DNA of 64,000 bases from Streptomyces antnestii. GTDB lineage: Bacteria > Actinomycetota > Actinomycetes > Streptomycetales > Streptomycetaceae. Each line of letters opens with the position of its first letter. The stretch's first letter is position 1. The translations under genes were made by a program, and so were the position numbers. This document shows positions 40,101 through 47,203 of the stretch, piece by piece. The notes under the pieces are model-generated. The model did not search any database, was not told where the DNA came from, and worked only from the letters and a program-made list of their open reading frames with translations. The stretch covers positions 62,001 to 126,000 of the forward strand of contig NZ_RZYA01000022.1 of NCBI RefSeq assembly GCF_004005495.1, written 5' to 3'.

Positions 40101-40586
40101 GACACGCTCGGTGCCGTTGATGACGAAGGTGCCCTTGTTGGTCATGAGCGGGAAGTCGCCCATGAAGACCGTCTGGGACTTGATCTCGCCGGTCTCGTTG
40201 TTGGTGAACTCAGCCGTGACGAAGAGCGGGGCGGCGAACGTGAAGTCGCGGTCCTTGCACTCGTCGATGCTGTTCTTCGGAGGCTCGAAACGGTGGTCGC
40301 GGAACGTCAGCGACATCGACCCGGAGAAGTCCTCGATCGGAGAGATCTCCTCGAAGATCTCCTCCAGACCGGACTTGGTGGGGACGTCCTGACCGGACTC
40401 AAGAGCCGCCTCGACCCGACTCTGCCAGGCGGTGTTGCCGAGCAGCCAGTCGAAGCTCTCGGTCTGCAGCGCGAGCAGGTTGGGAACCTCGAGGGGCTCC
40501 TTGATCTTTGCAAAGGAGATGCGCAGCGGGGCGGTGCTTGCGCCGTTGTTCGTATTCGCGGTCGAGGCAGTGCGCGAGGCGGCCAA
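37101..40586 (-). CDS. rpoB: DNA-directed RNA polymerase subunit beta
   Basis: I chose the TTG at 40586, 7 bases after GGAAGGA, which gives [20 protein letters not shown] and 1161 residues, the Streptomyces length; a longer frame to 40616 has no better site. The rifampicin region [20 protein letters not shown] places Asp427, Ser433 and His437, all wild-type. The C-terminal [14 protein letters not shown] and [19 protein letters not shown] blocks are intact. Its promoter is recognised 170-195 bases upstream. Confidence 0.98.
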   Translation of the reverse strand: [1161 protein letters not shown]

Positions 40587-40752
40587 GAGGGGGTCCTTCC
40601 GAGGGCTCGGACTCACTACGCGCGTACCGGTCCCAAGCTGGCACGGGACGGGACGGAAATCCCCGGTCAGGGAGGCTTCAGTCCACGGTGCTCGAGCGAG
40701 GGTATGCCCCTGGTGACGGGCAGGAGGCAGCTAACAGGCAGCGCAAAGGGTC

Positions 40753-40781
40753 AGTGTAGCCACTTGGCTCACTGATGTCCA
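40753..40781 (-). promoter_or_regulatory. Predicted rpoBC promoter
   Basis: In minus-strand sense TGGACA (40776-40781) and TACACT (40753-40758) are separated by 17 bases, a good match to the housekeeping sigma-70-type (HrdB) consensus. The start would fall near 40746, about 160 bases before the TTG start. A duplicated 20-base sequence lies immediately upstream. Confidence 0.6.
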
Positions 40782-40795
40782 GTGCGGGTTTTTTG

Positions 40796-40845
40796 AGACC
40801 CTCGTTGTCCTCAACGACCCTCGTCAGACCCTCGTTGTTCTCAAC
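40796..40845. repeat. Direct repeat upstream of the rpoB promoter
   Basis: AGACCCTCGTTGTCCTCAAC at 40796-40815 recurs at 40826-40845 with one change (T for C), a 30-base period. It ends 15 bases upstream of the predicted -35 box, so it could be a pair of activator sites or a chance duplication. Confidence 0.6.
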
Positions 40846-41104
40846 ATCTGCGACACGTCACTTACAGAGCGCACATCCTTACTGCCCTCTTCGCCGTCGA
40901 TCCATGCCTCGGATCCGGATCCTTGTGACGACGCGTCCTGAGAATTGCGCGCTGCGTGCGGTTCGTCAAGGCCCCCATCCCTCCGGACGGGATCGCCGTG
41001 ACCACCACCGACCGGCTCACACCGGCTCCAGGCACAACGAAGATCACCATACTCGTCGCAACCGTCAGTGCAAGGCAGCCGCCTCAGGAGCCCCCGGGAA
41101 CGCC
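40846..41104 (-). other. Gene-free region upstream of rpoB
   Basis: Together with 40587-40845 this makes about 520 bases between the rplJL terminator and rpoB. I see no coding sequence with Streptomyces codon bias consistent with a gene and no structural RNA that I recognise. Additional rpoB promoters or binding sites may lie here. Confidence 0.4.
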
Positions 41105-41138
41105 GAAGGGCGACCACCCAGATGGGTGATCGCCCTTC
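41105..41138 (-). terminator. Hairpin terminator after rplJL
   Basis: GAAGGGCGACCACCC pairs with GGGTGATCGCCCTTC (one G-T pair) around AGAT. It lies 66 bases after the rplL stop on the minus strand and separates rplJL from rpoBC. Confidence 0.7.
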
Positions 41139-41203
41139 AGTACGTTCGCGTTACAGCCCCACGCGGGAGCCGCTCAGCAGCGAGTCAGGAGGCTCGCGAG
41201 GTG

Positions 41204-41587
41204 TTACTTGACCTCGACGGAGGCGCCGGCAGCCTTGAGGGACTCGGCAGCCTTCTCAGCGGCCTCCTTGGCGACCTTCTCGAGGACCGGCTTCGGGGTG
41301 CCGTCGACGAGGTCCTTGGCCTCCTTGAGGCCCAGGGAGGTGAGCTCGCGCACGACCTTGATGACCTGGATCTTCTTCTCGCCGGCGCCGGTGAGGATGA
41401 CGTCGAACTCGTCCTGCTCCTCGGCAGCCTCGGGGGCAGCGCCACCGGCGGCGGGGCCGGCAACGGCGACGGCCGCGGCGGCGGTGACGTCGAACTTCTC
41501 CTCGAAGGCCTTCACGAACTCGGAGAGCTCGATGAGGGTCATCTCCTCGAACTGCGCGAGCAGGTCGTCCTGGGACAGCTTCGCCAT
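41204..41587 (-). CDS. rplL: 50S ribosomal protein L7/L12
   Basis: Stalk protein that recruits translation GTPases; several copies bind L10. The 127 residues have the N-terminal dimerisation domain MAKLSQDDLLAQFEEMTLIE, an Ala/Gly-rich hinge and the C-terminal domain with GLKEAKDLVDGTPKPVLEKV. It follows rplJ by 110 bases. Confidence 0.98.
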   Translation of the reverse strand: MAKLSQDDLLAQFEEMTLIELSEFVKAFEEKFDVTAAAAVAVAGPAAGGAAPEAAEEQDEFDVILTGAGEKKIQVIKVVRELTSLGLKEAKDLVDGTPKPVLEKVAKEAAEKAAESLKAAGASVEVK

Positions 41588-41697
41588 GATGGCGTCCTTC
41601 CACTAATTCGGCTGGTGCCGATGTACATGTAGGCGGGCGTACGTTCGGCCCGCTGCGACCGTCGCCCTAGTGGGCGGCGATCATTGCGCGAGCCGAG

Positions 41698-42228
41698 TTA
41701 CTCGGCACCGCCCTGCTCGGCCTGCTTGGCACGAAGCGCCTCCGCGGTGCGGACGAACTTCGACGGGAGCGCCTGGAAGACCTGGGCAGCCTGAGTCTGC
41801 TTGCCCTTGAAGGCGCCCGCCAGCTTGGCGAGCAGAACCTCGCGGGACTCGAGGTCCGCAAGCTTCTTGATCTCATCGGCGGACAGCGCCTTACCGTCAA
41901 GGACACCGCCCTTGATGATGAGGTTCGGGTTTTCCTTGGCGAAGTCACGAAGACCCTTCGCCGACACCACCGGGTCACCGGTGATGAAGGCAACCGCCGT
42001 CGGACCGTTGAAGAGGTCGTCCAGCGTGTTGATCCCGGCCTCGTTGGCCGCAATCTTGGTCAGCGTGTTCTTCACCACGGCGTACTGGGCGTTCTCACCG
42101 AGCGAACGACGCAGCGTCTTGAGCTGCGCCACGGTGAGACCCCGGTACTCGGTCAGCACGGCGGCGTTCGAGCTGCGGAACTGGTCCGTGAGCTCGGCTA
42201 CCGCGGCAGCCTTGTCGGGCCTTGCCAT
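41698..42228 (-). CDS. rplJ: 50S ribosomal protein L10
   Basis: Stalk base protein that carries L7/L12 dimers and, in many bacteria, binds its own mRNA leader. The 176 residues start MARPDKAAAVAELTDQFRSS and contain VLTEYRGLTVAQLKTLRRSL and FITGDPVVSAKGLRDFAKEN. The ATG follows GGAGG by 10 bases. It is preceded by an L10-leader-like RNA and a hairpin plus T-tract, so expression is probably controlled by attenuation. Confidence 0.98.
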   Translation of the reverse strand: MARPDKAAAVAELTDQFRSSNAAVLTEYRGLTVAQLKTLRRSLGENAQYAVVKNTLTKIAANEAGINTLDDLFNGPTAVAFITGDPVVSAKGLRDFAKENPNLIIKGGVLDGKALSADEIKKLADLESREVLLAKLAGAFKGKQTQAAQVFQALPSKFVRTAEALRAKQAEQGGAE

Positions 42229-42279
42229 AGAGCGTCGGCCTCCTTCCGGGTGATGAGGACCGCTCAGAAGGGGCTGTAC

Positions 42280-42313
42280 AAAACAAAACGCCCCGGCGCA
42301 GGCGCACGGGGCG
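42280..42313 (-). terminator. Attenuator hairpin in the rplJL leader
   Basis: On the minus strand CGCCCCG (from 42313) pairs with CGGGGCG (to 42289) around an 11-base loop and is followed by TTTTGTTTT. This is a standard intrinsic terminator placed about 50 bases before the rplJ start codon, hence a regulatory attenuator rather than the end of a gene. Confidence 0.75.
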
Positions 42314-42339
42314 TAGCTCGACCGGTCTTTGTTCGGTGA

Positions 42340-42460
42340 AGAACAGCGTCCGGGAACTTTCCACAGTCACCTGCGCAGGTCGTCCGCTTTCAGCAGATCC
42401 TTCGGTCGCCGCTTCCTCTTGCGAGGGCACGGCAACGACCAGCGGTCTTTGGCTTCTCGA
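42340..42460 (-). ncRNA. L10 leader RNA element
   Basis: The minus-strand leader contains GCCAAAGACCGCTGGT (42453-42438) and, 60 bases on, CCTGCGCAGGTGA (42379-42367), the two conserved pieces I associate with the L10-binding leader (kink-turn and adjoining stem). It ends just before the attenuator. L10 bound here would be expected to promote termination. Boundaries are approximate. Confidence 0.6.
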
Positions 42461-42500
42461 GGAGACTACGTGACGGGGTCCGGCTCAGGCAAATCCGCCC

Positions 42501-42722
42501 GAACGACGTCCCCATGTAGTACGCGTCGGGCAGGAAGCGGGACTGGGAGGGCGAGCCGCCCATCAGGCGGGTGGCCCCGGCCATCGAGCCACCCGTCGTG
42601 GCCACGCTCAGGGTGCCGCGTGCGGCCCGCAGCGCCCCGGTGACGTTCTCGTCGGCCTCGGGGGCCTTCGGCGCGCCGCAGGACACCAGACCGGCAAAGG
42701 CCGGGACAAGGCGAAAACGGGA
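42501..42722 (-). pseudogene. Lipoprotein gene remnant between rplA and rplJ
   Basis: In one minus-strand frame the residues RFRLVPAFAGLVSCGAPKAP resemble the end of a signal peptide with a lipobox (LVSC), followed by EADENVTGALRAARGTLSVA, GSMAGATRLMGGSPSQSRFL and PDAYYMGTSF. This looks like the first part and a later piece of a mature lipoprotein joined together. No start codon with a ribosome-binding site exists before the lipobox, and the C-terminal part is missing. A lipoprotein gene is known at this position in other Streptomyces. Moderately sure. Confidence 0.45.
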
Positions 42723-42723
42723 A

Positions 42724-42755
42724 CGGGCCCCGCACCTCGAAAGGTGCGGGGCCCG
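42724..42755 (-). terminator. Hairpin terminator after rplA
   Basis: A perfect 14-bp stem (CGGGCCCCGCACCT / AGGTGCGGGGCCCG) with a CGAA loop begins 27 bases beyond the rplA stop, followed in minus-strand sense by a T-containing stretch (TTCCCGTTTT). It closes the rplKA unit. Confidence 0.8.
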
Positions 42756-42781
42756 GAACCGACTTCGGTGAGCTACGAGGC

Positions 42782-43510
42782 TCAGACCGCGGCCGGGTCC
42801 TCCTCGACGAGGAGGTTGCGGGTGCGGTTCGGGTCGACCGGAACGCCGGGGCCCATCGTGGTGGCGATGGCGGCCTTCTTGATGTAACGACCCTTGGCGG
42901 CGGACGGCTTCAGACGAAGGATCTCGTCCAGGGCCGCGCCGTAGTTCTCCACCAGCTGGGTGTCGTCGAAGGACACCTTGCCGATGATGAAGTGGAGGTT
43001 CGAGTGCTTGTCGACGCGGAACTCGATCTTGCCGCCCTTGATCTCGTTCACGGCCTTGGCCACGTCCGGGGTCACGGTGCCGGTCTTCGGGTTCGGCATG
43101 AGGCCACGGGGACCGAGCACGCGGCCGAGGCGGCCGACCTTGCCCATGAGGTCCGGGGTGGCGACGACGGCGTCGAACTCGTTCAGGCGGTTGCCCTTGG
43201 AGATCTCGTCGATGAGCTCGTCGGAGCCGACGATGTCGGCGCCCGCGGCTTCCGCGGCCGCAGCACGGTCACCGGTCGCGAAGACCAGGACCCGGGCGGT
43301 CTTGCCGGTGCCGTGCGGGAGGTTCACGGTGCCACGGACCATCTGGTCGGCCTTGCGCGGGTCGACACCCAGACGGAAGGCGACCTCGACGGTGCCGTCG
43401 AACTTCGTCGCGGAGGTCTCCTTGGCGATACGGACGGCCTCGAGCGGGGCGTAGAGCTTGTCCCGGTCGATCTTCGCGTCCGCAGCGCGGAGAGTCTTGC
43501 TGCGCTTCAC
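42782..43510 (-). CDS. rplA: 50S ribosomal protein L1
   Basis: L1-stalk protein involved in E-site tRNA release; in E. coli it represses rplKA by binding the mRNA leader. The 242 residues start at GTG 43510 (KRSKTLRAADAKIDRDKLYA), include LGPRGLMPNPKTGTVTPDV and end with a short acidic tail EEDPAAV. It lies 83 bases after rplK. Confidence 0.98.
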   Translation of the reverse strand: MKRSKTLRAADAKIDRDKLYAPLEAVRIAKETSATKFDGTVEVAFRLGVDPRKADQMVRGTVNLPHGTGKTARVLVFATGDRAAAAEAAGADIVGSDELIDEISKGNRLNEFDAVVATPDLMGKVGRLGRVLGPRGLMPNPKTGTVTPDVAKAVNEIKGGKIEFRVDKHSNLHFIIGKVSFDDTQLVENYGAALDEILRLKPSAAKGRYIKKAAIATTMGPGVPVDPNRTRNLLVEEDPAAV

Positions 43511-43593
43511 TTCTACTCCTGGAGTTCAGGTATGGAGTTCGTGGTCCGGGCCGGCGCTGGCCCTGCCACTGAAAGGTCTTACGGGGGTGAGGG

Positions 43594-44028
43594 TCAGCCC
43601 TCGACCGTGACGCCCATGGAACGCGCGGTACCGGCGATGATCTTCGCGGCGGCGTCCAGGTCGTTGGCGTTGAGGTCGGCCATCTTGGTGGTGGCGATCT
43701 CGCGGACCTGCGCGTCGGTGATCTTCGCGACCTTGGTCTTGTGGGGCTCGCCGGAGCCCTTCTCGATGCCGGCGGCCTTGAGGATCATCTTCGCGGCCGG
43801 CGGCGTCTTGGTCACGAAGGTGAAGGAACGGTCCTCGTAGACCGTGATCTCCACCGGGATGACCCAGCCACGCTGCGACTCGGTCGCGGCGTTGTAGGCC
43901 TTGCAGAACTCCATGATGTTGACGCCGTGCTGGCCAAGCGCGGGGCCGACCGGCGGGGCCGGGTTGGCGGCACCAGCCTGGATCTGGAGCTTGATAAGCC
44001 CCGTGACCTTCTTCTTCTTGGGAGGCAT
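43594..44028 (-). CDS. rplK: 50S ribosomal protein L11
   Basis: GTPase-centre protein required for RelA activation and thiostrepton binding. The ATG at 44028 gives MPPKKKKVTGLIKLQIQAGA and 144 residues; an in-frame extension to 44100 is rejected. The proline-rich PAPPVGPALGQHGVNIMEF and the C-terminal AGTARSMGVTVEG are conserved. It starts the rplKA unit after the nusG terminator. Confidence 0.98.
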   Translation of the reverse strand: MPPKKKKVTGLIKLQIQAGAANPAPPVGPALGQHGVNIMEFCKAYNAATESQRGWVIPVEITVYEDRSFTFVTKTPPAAKMILKAAGIEKGSGEPHKTKVAKITDAQVREIATTKMADLNANDLDAAAKIIAGTARSMGVTVEG

Positions 44029-44122
44029 GTGCTCTCTCCGGGTCCTAGTGAGAGTTTTCAGCCGACATCCGGTCATCCGGATGGAGGCATACCGCACCAC
44101 GATAACGGGTATCTATGTGCGG

Positions 44123-44169
44123 CCAAAAACCGAGCAGGTCAGACAGGCTTTGAGAGCCCGTCTGACCTG
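44123..44169 (-). terminator. Intrinsic terminator between nusG and rplK
   Basis: In minus-strand sense CAGGTCAGAC and GTCTGACCTG pair, extended by an inner GGC/GCC, and are followed after CTCGG by TTTTT. This is the clearest E. coli-style terminator in the window and divides nusG from rplKA. Confidence 0.85.
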
Positions 44170-44205
44170 TTCGGAAGTGCTTGTTCCAGAAGGTGCCGGC
44201 AGGGG

Positions 44206-45087
44206 CTAGTTCTTCTGGATCTGGTCGAAGCTGAGCTCGACCGGGGTCTCGCGGCCGAAGATCTCGACGAGGCCCTTGACCTTCTTCGAGTCGGCGTTGA
44301 TCTCGTTGATCGTGGCCTGCAGCGTCGCGAACGGGCCGTCGGTGACGGTGACCGAGTCGCCGACCTCGAAGTCCAGGACCTGGACCTCGACCTTGCGGGA
44401 CGGAGCCGGCTTGCCCTCGGCCTCGGCGGCCTCACGGGCGGCCTTCTCCTCGGCCTCCGGGGCGAGCATCTTGACGATCTCGTCCAGGGTCAGCGGGTAC
44501 GGGTCGTAGGCGTTGCCCACGAAGCCGGTGACGCCGGGGGTGTTGCGGACGACGCCCCAGGACTCGTTCGTCAGGTCCATGCGGACGAGCACATAACCAG
44601 GCAGCTTGTTCTGCTTGATCGTCTTGCGCTCGCCGTTCTTGATCTGCGCGACCTCTTCCTGCGGCACCTCGGCCTGGAAGATGAAGTCCTCGACGTTCAG
44701 CGAGACGGCGCGCTGCTCGAGGTTGGTCTTCACGCGGTTCTCGTAACCGGCGTACGTGTGGATGACGTACCACTCGCCGGGCAGCGTGCGGAGTTCCTCA
44801 CGCAGGGCGGCGATGGGGTCGACCGGCTCGGACTCCTCGACGGTCTCGTCCTCGGCGGCGTCCTCGGACTCGTCCTCGAGGGACTCCTCGGCGGCCTCGT
44901 CCTCGTCGGCTTCGGCGGCGGCCTCGTCCTCGACGTGCACGGCGGCCTCTTCGGCAGCCTCACCGGCGGCGGCGTCGGCAGCCTCGGCCTGGTCCGGGTC
45001 CTCGGCGTCCGCCGCCTCGACGATGTCGAGCTCGTCCTCAACGGACTCGACGGGCTCGATCGCCTCGTTCAGGTTCGGGTCAGACAC
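44206..45087 (-). CDS. nusG: Transcription termination/antitermination protein NusG
   Basis: Binds RNA polymerase and links it to Rho or the ribosome. The 293 residues start at GTG 45087. The first 110 residues are an acidic, Ala/Glu/Asp-rich extension characteristic of Streptomyces; the NGN domain follows (GEWYVIHTYAGYENRVKTNL, KLPGYVLVRMDLTNESW, GVTGFVGN), then a linker and a KOW domain (FEVGDSVTVTDGPFATLQA). It follows secE by 77 bases, with a GC-rich palindrome in between. Confidence 0.98.
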   Translation of the reverse strand: MSDPNLNEAIEPVESVEDELDIVEAADAEDPDQAEAADAAAGEAAEEAAVHVEDEAAAEADEDEAAEESLEDESEDAAEDETVEESEPVDPIAALREELRTLPGEWYVIHTYAGYENRVKTNLEQRAVSLNVEDFIFQAEVPQEEVAQIKNGERKTIKQNKLPGYVLVRMDLTNESWGVVRNTPGVTGFVGNAYDPYPLTLDEIVKMLAPEAEEKAAREAAEAEGKPAPSRKVEVQVLDFEVGDSVTVTDGPFATLQATINEINADSKKVKGLVEIFGRETPVELSFDQIQKN

Positions 45088-45125
45088 TGTGGCTGCTTCT
45101 TCCTGGATACATGGGGGTGGAACAC

Positions 45126-45157
45126 GCGAAAGGGGCGCCGGGTCCGGCGCCCTTCGC
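45126..45157 (-). other. Palindrome between secE and nusG
   Basis: GCGAA and GGGCGCCGG pair with CCGGCGCCC and TTCGC across a 2-base centre, a strong hairpin directly after the secE stop. No T-tract is obvious. It could partially terminate or protect the secE mRNA end. Confidence 0.5.
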
Positions 45158-45164
45158 TCTCGGC

Positions 45165-45452
45165 TCAGCCGAAGATGTACTTGACGGCGTGGTTGAAGCC
45201 ATAGTCAATCACGGTCACCAGAGCGATCATGATGACGACGAAAACGATCACCACACTGGTGTACGTGGTGAGCTGGTTACGAGTCGGCCAGACGACCTTG
45301 CGGAGCTCCGCGACGATCTGGCGGTAGAAGAGCGCGAGACGGCCGAAGGGGCCCTTCTTGCCGCGCTTGCCGCCCTTGCGGGCCTTCTTTTTGGACTCCG
45401 GCGCCTCGTCCTGGGCATCAGGCATGTCGATGGAGCCCACGGCGTCCGTCAC
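45165..45452 (-). CDS. secE: Preprotein translocase subunit SecE
   Basis: Clamps SecY in the translocon. The 95-residue protein starts at GTG 45452, has a charged, lysine-rich N-terminus, the conserved amphipathic FYRQIVAELRKVVWPTRNQL and one membrane segment (about residues 62-85, TSVVIVFVVIMIALVTVIDY). It is encoded between tRNA-Trp and nusG, the usual arrangement. Confidence 0.97.
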   Translation of the reverse strand: MTDAVGSIDMPDAQDEAPESKKKARKGGKRGKKGPFGRLALFYRQIVAELRKVVWPTRNQLTTYTSVVIVFVVIMIALVTVIDYGFNHAVKYIFG

Positions 45453-45561
45453 GCGTCCTCACCTGAATTCCCGGTCGTGGCCGTGCCGCGTCCGGTTGAG
45501 CCGCACGGCGATGCATTTGCAGTACGTACATGCGCACACATCCTGGCGAAGGAGTGTGTAG

Positions 45562-45634
45562 CAGGGCCGGAGGGACTTGAACCCCCAACCGCTGGTTTTG
45601 GAGACCAGTGCTCTACCAATTGAGCTACGACCCT
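45562..45634 (-). tRNA. tRNA-Trp (CCA anticodon)
   Basis: A 73-base cloverleaf: acceptor AGGGTCG/CGGCCCT, D-stem GCTC/GAGC, anticodon arm CTGGT-CTCCAAA-ACCAG with anticodon CCA, T-arm with TTCAAGT, discriminator G. The 3' CCA is not encoded. Upstream of secE as in other Streptomyces. Confidence 0.95.
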
Positions 45635-45836
45635 TTGTCTTCCCCAACGTACCGCATCCTTCTGGCTGCACGTCGTGTGCCCGGAAAGTGCGGTCGGTGA
45701 AGGCCAACGAGCAGTGAGTGTACGTGCTCCGAAGCCCTCCGTCGAACAGATGGGGATCAGAAGTGGATCAACAACGGATCGTCCGGTCCGTGAAACCCGT
45801 GTGCCGGGCGGCTTTCCGGTCTGGAACGATGGGTTC

Positions 45837-47075
45837 ATGAGCGCTGCTGCTACTCCCTCCTCCTCGCCCACCGAGCGCCGGGTCTCCGCCCGAGTCGGCG
45901 CGATCTCCGAGTCCGCGACCCTGGCCGTCGACGCCAAGGCCAAGGCCCTCAAGGCCGCCGGGCGTCCGGTCATCGGTTTCGGCGCGGGTGAGCCCGACTT
46001 CCCGACCCCGGACTACATCGTCGAAGCGGCCATCGAGGCCTGCAAGAACCCGAAGTACCACCGGTACACGCCCGCCGGCGGCCTGCCCGAGCTGAAGGCC
46101 GCGATCGCCGCGAAGACGCTGCGCGACTCGGGCTACGAGGTCGACCCCTCGCAGGTCCTGGTGACCAACGGCGGCAAGCAGGCCATCTACGAGGCCTTCG
46201 CCGCGATCCTCGACCCGGGCGACGAGGTCATCGTCCCGGCGCCGTACTGGACGACGTACCCCGAGTCGATCCGTCTCGCCGGTGGTGTCCCGGTCGAGGT
46301 CGTGGCCGACGAGACGACCGGCTACCGCGTGTCCGTGGAGCAGCTGGAGGCCGCGCGCACCGAGCGCACGAAGGTCGTCCTGTTCGTCTCGCCGTCGAAC
46401 CCGACCGGCGCGGTGTACAGCGAGGCCGACGCCGAGGCGATCGGCCGCTGGGCCGTCGAGCACGGCCTGTGGGTGCTCACGGACGAGATCTACGAGCACC
46501 TGGTCTACGGGGACGCGAAGTTCACGTCCCTGCCGGCGCTCCTGCCCGAGCTGCGCGAGAAGTGCATCGTGGTGAACGGCGTCGCCAAGACGTACGCGAT
46601 GACCGGCTGGCGCGTCGGGTGGATCGTCGGCCCGAAGGACGTCGTGAAGGCCGCGACCAACCTGCAGTCGCACGCCACGTCCAACGTGTCGAACGTCGCG
46701 CAGGTCGCCGCGCTCGCCGCCGTCTCGGGCGACCTGACGGCCGTCGCGAAGATGCGCGAGGCCTTCGACCGGCGCCGCAAGACCATGGTGCGCATGCTGA
46801 ACGAGATCGACGGCATGTTCTGCCCCGAGCCGGAGGGCGCCTTCTACGCGTACCCGTCGGTCAAGGAGCTCATCGGCAAGGAGATCCGCGGCAAGCGTCC
46901 GCAGAGCTCCGTCGAGCTGGCCGCGCTCATCCTGGAGGAGGCCGAGGTCGCGGTCGTCCCCGGTGAGGCCTTCGGCACGCCGGGCTACCTGCGCCTGTCG
47001 TACGCGCTGGGTGACGAGGACCTGGTCGAGGGTGTCTCGCGGATCCAGAAGCTGCTGGCGGAGGCGCGCGACTGA
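45837..47075 (+). CDS. Pyridoxal-phosphate aminotransferase, aspartate type
   Basis: Class I/II fold enzyme that most likely transfers the amino group of aspartate to 2-oxoglutarate. From ATG 45837 it has 412 residues; the frame is open further upstream but lacks a better start. Family blocks are VIGFGAGEPDFPTPDYIVEA, the SPSNPTGAVYSEAD segment, DEIYEHLVY, and NGVAKTYAMTGWRVGW with the PLP lysine at residue 251; the C-terminal PGEAFGTPGYLRLSYA supplies the carboxylate-binding arginine. A strong terminator follows. Substrate specificity is inferred from the subfamily. Confidence 0.92.
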   Translation: MSAAATPSSSPTERRVSARVGAISESATLAVDAKAKALKAAGRPVIGFGAGEPDFPTPDYIVEAAIEACKNPKYHRYTPAGGLPELKAAIAAKTLRDSGYEVDPSQVLVTNGGKQAIYEAFAAILDPGDEVIVPAPYWTTYPESIRLAGGVPVEVVADETTGYRVSVEQLEAARTERTKVVLFVSPSNPTGAVYSEADAEAIGRWAVEHGLWVLTDEIYEHLVYGDAKFTSLPALLPELREKCIVVNGVAKTYAMTGWRVGWIVGPKDVVKAATNLQSHATSNVSNVAQVAALAAVSGDLTAVAKMREAFDRRRKTMVRMLNEIDGMFCPEPEGAFYAYPSVKELIGKEIRGKRPQSSVELAALILEEAEVAVVPGEAFGTPGYLRLSYALGDEDLVEGVSRIQKLLAEARD

Positions 47076-47095
47076 CGCGCGCCGCACGCGTGAGG

Positions 47096-47134
47096 CGGGC
47101 CGCCCCCGGGTCATCCGGGGGCGGCCCGTTTCTT
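47096..47134 (+). terminator. Terminator after the aminotransferase gene
   Basis: A perfect 14-bp stem (CGGGCCGCCCCCGG / CCGGGGGCGGCCCG) with a 5-base loop, then TTTCTT, 20 bases after the stop. Confidence 0.85.
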
Positions 47135-47203
47135 CGTTCGGAGGGGGCCACGAACGAGGAAAGGCGCTTCCCGGGCGGTGGGTGTGTGCGGCAAGATCCT
47201 GGG

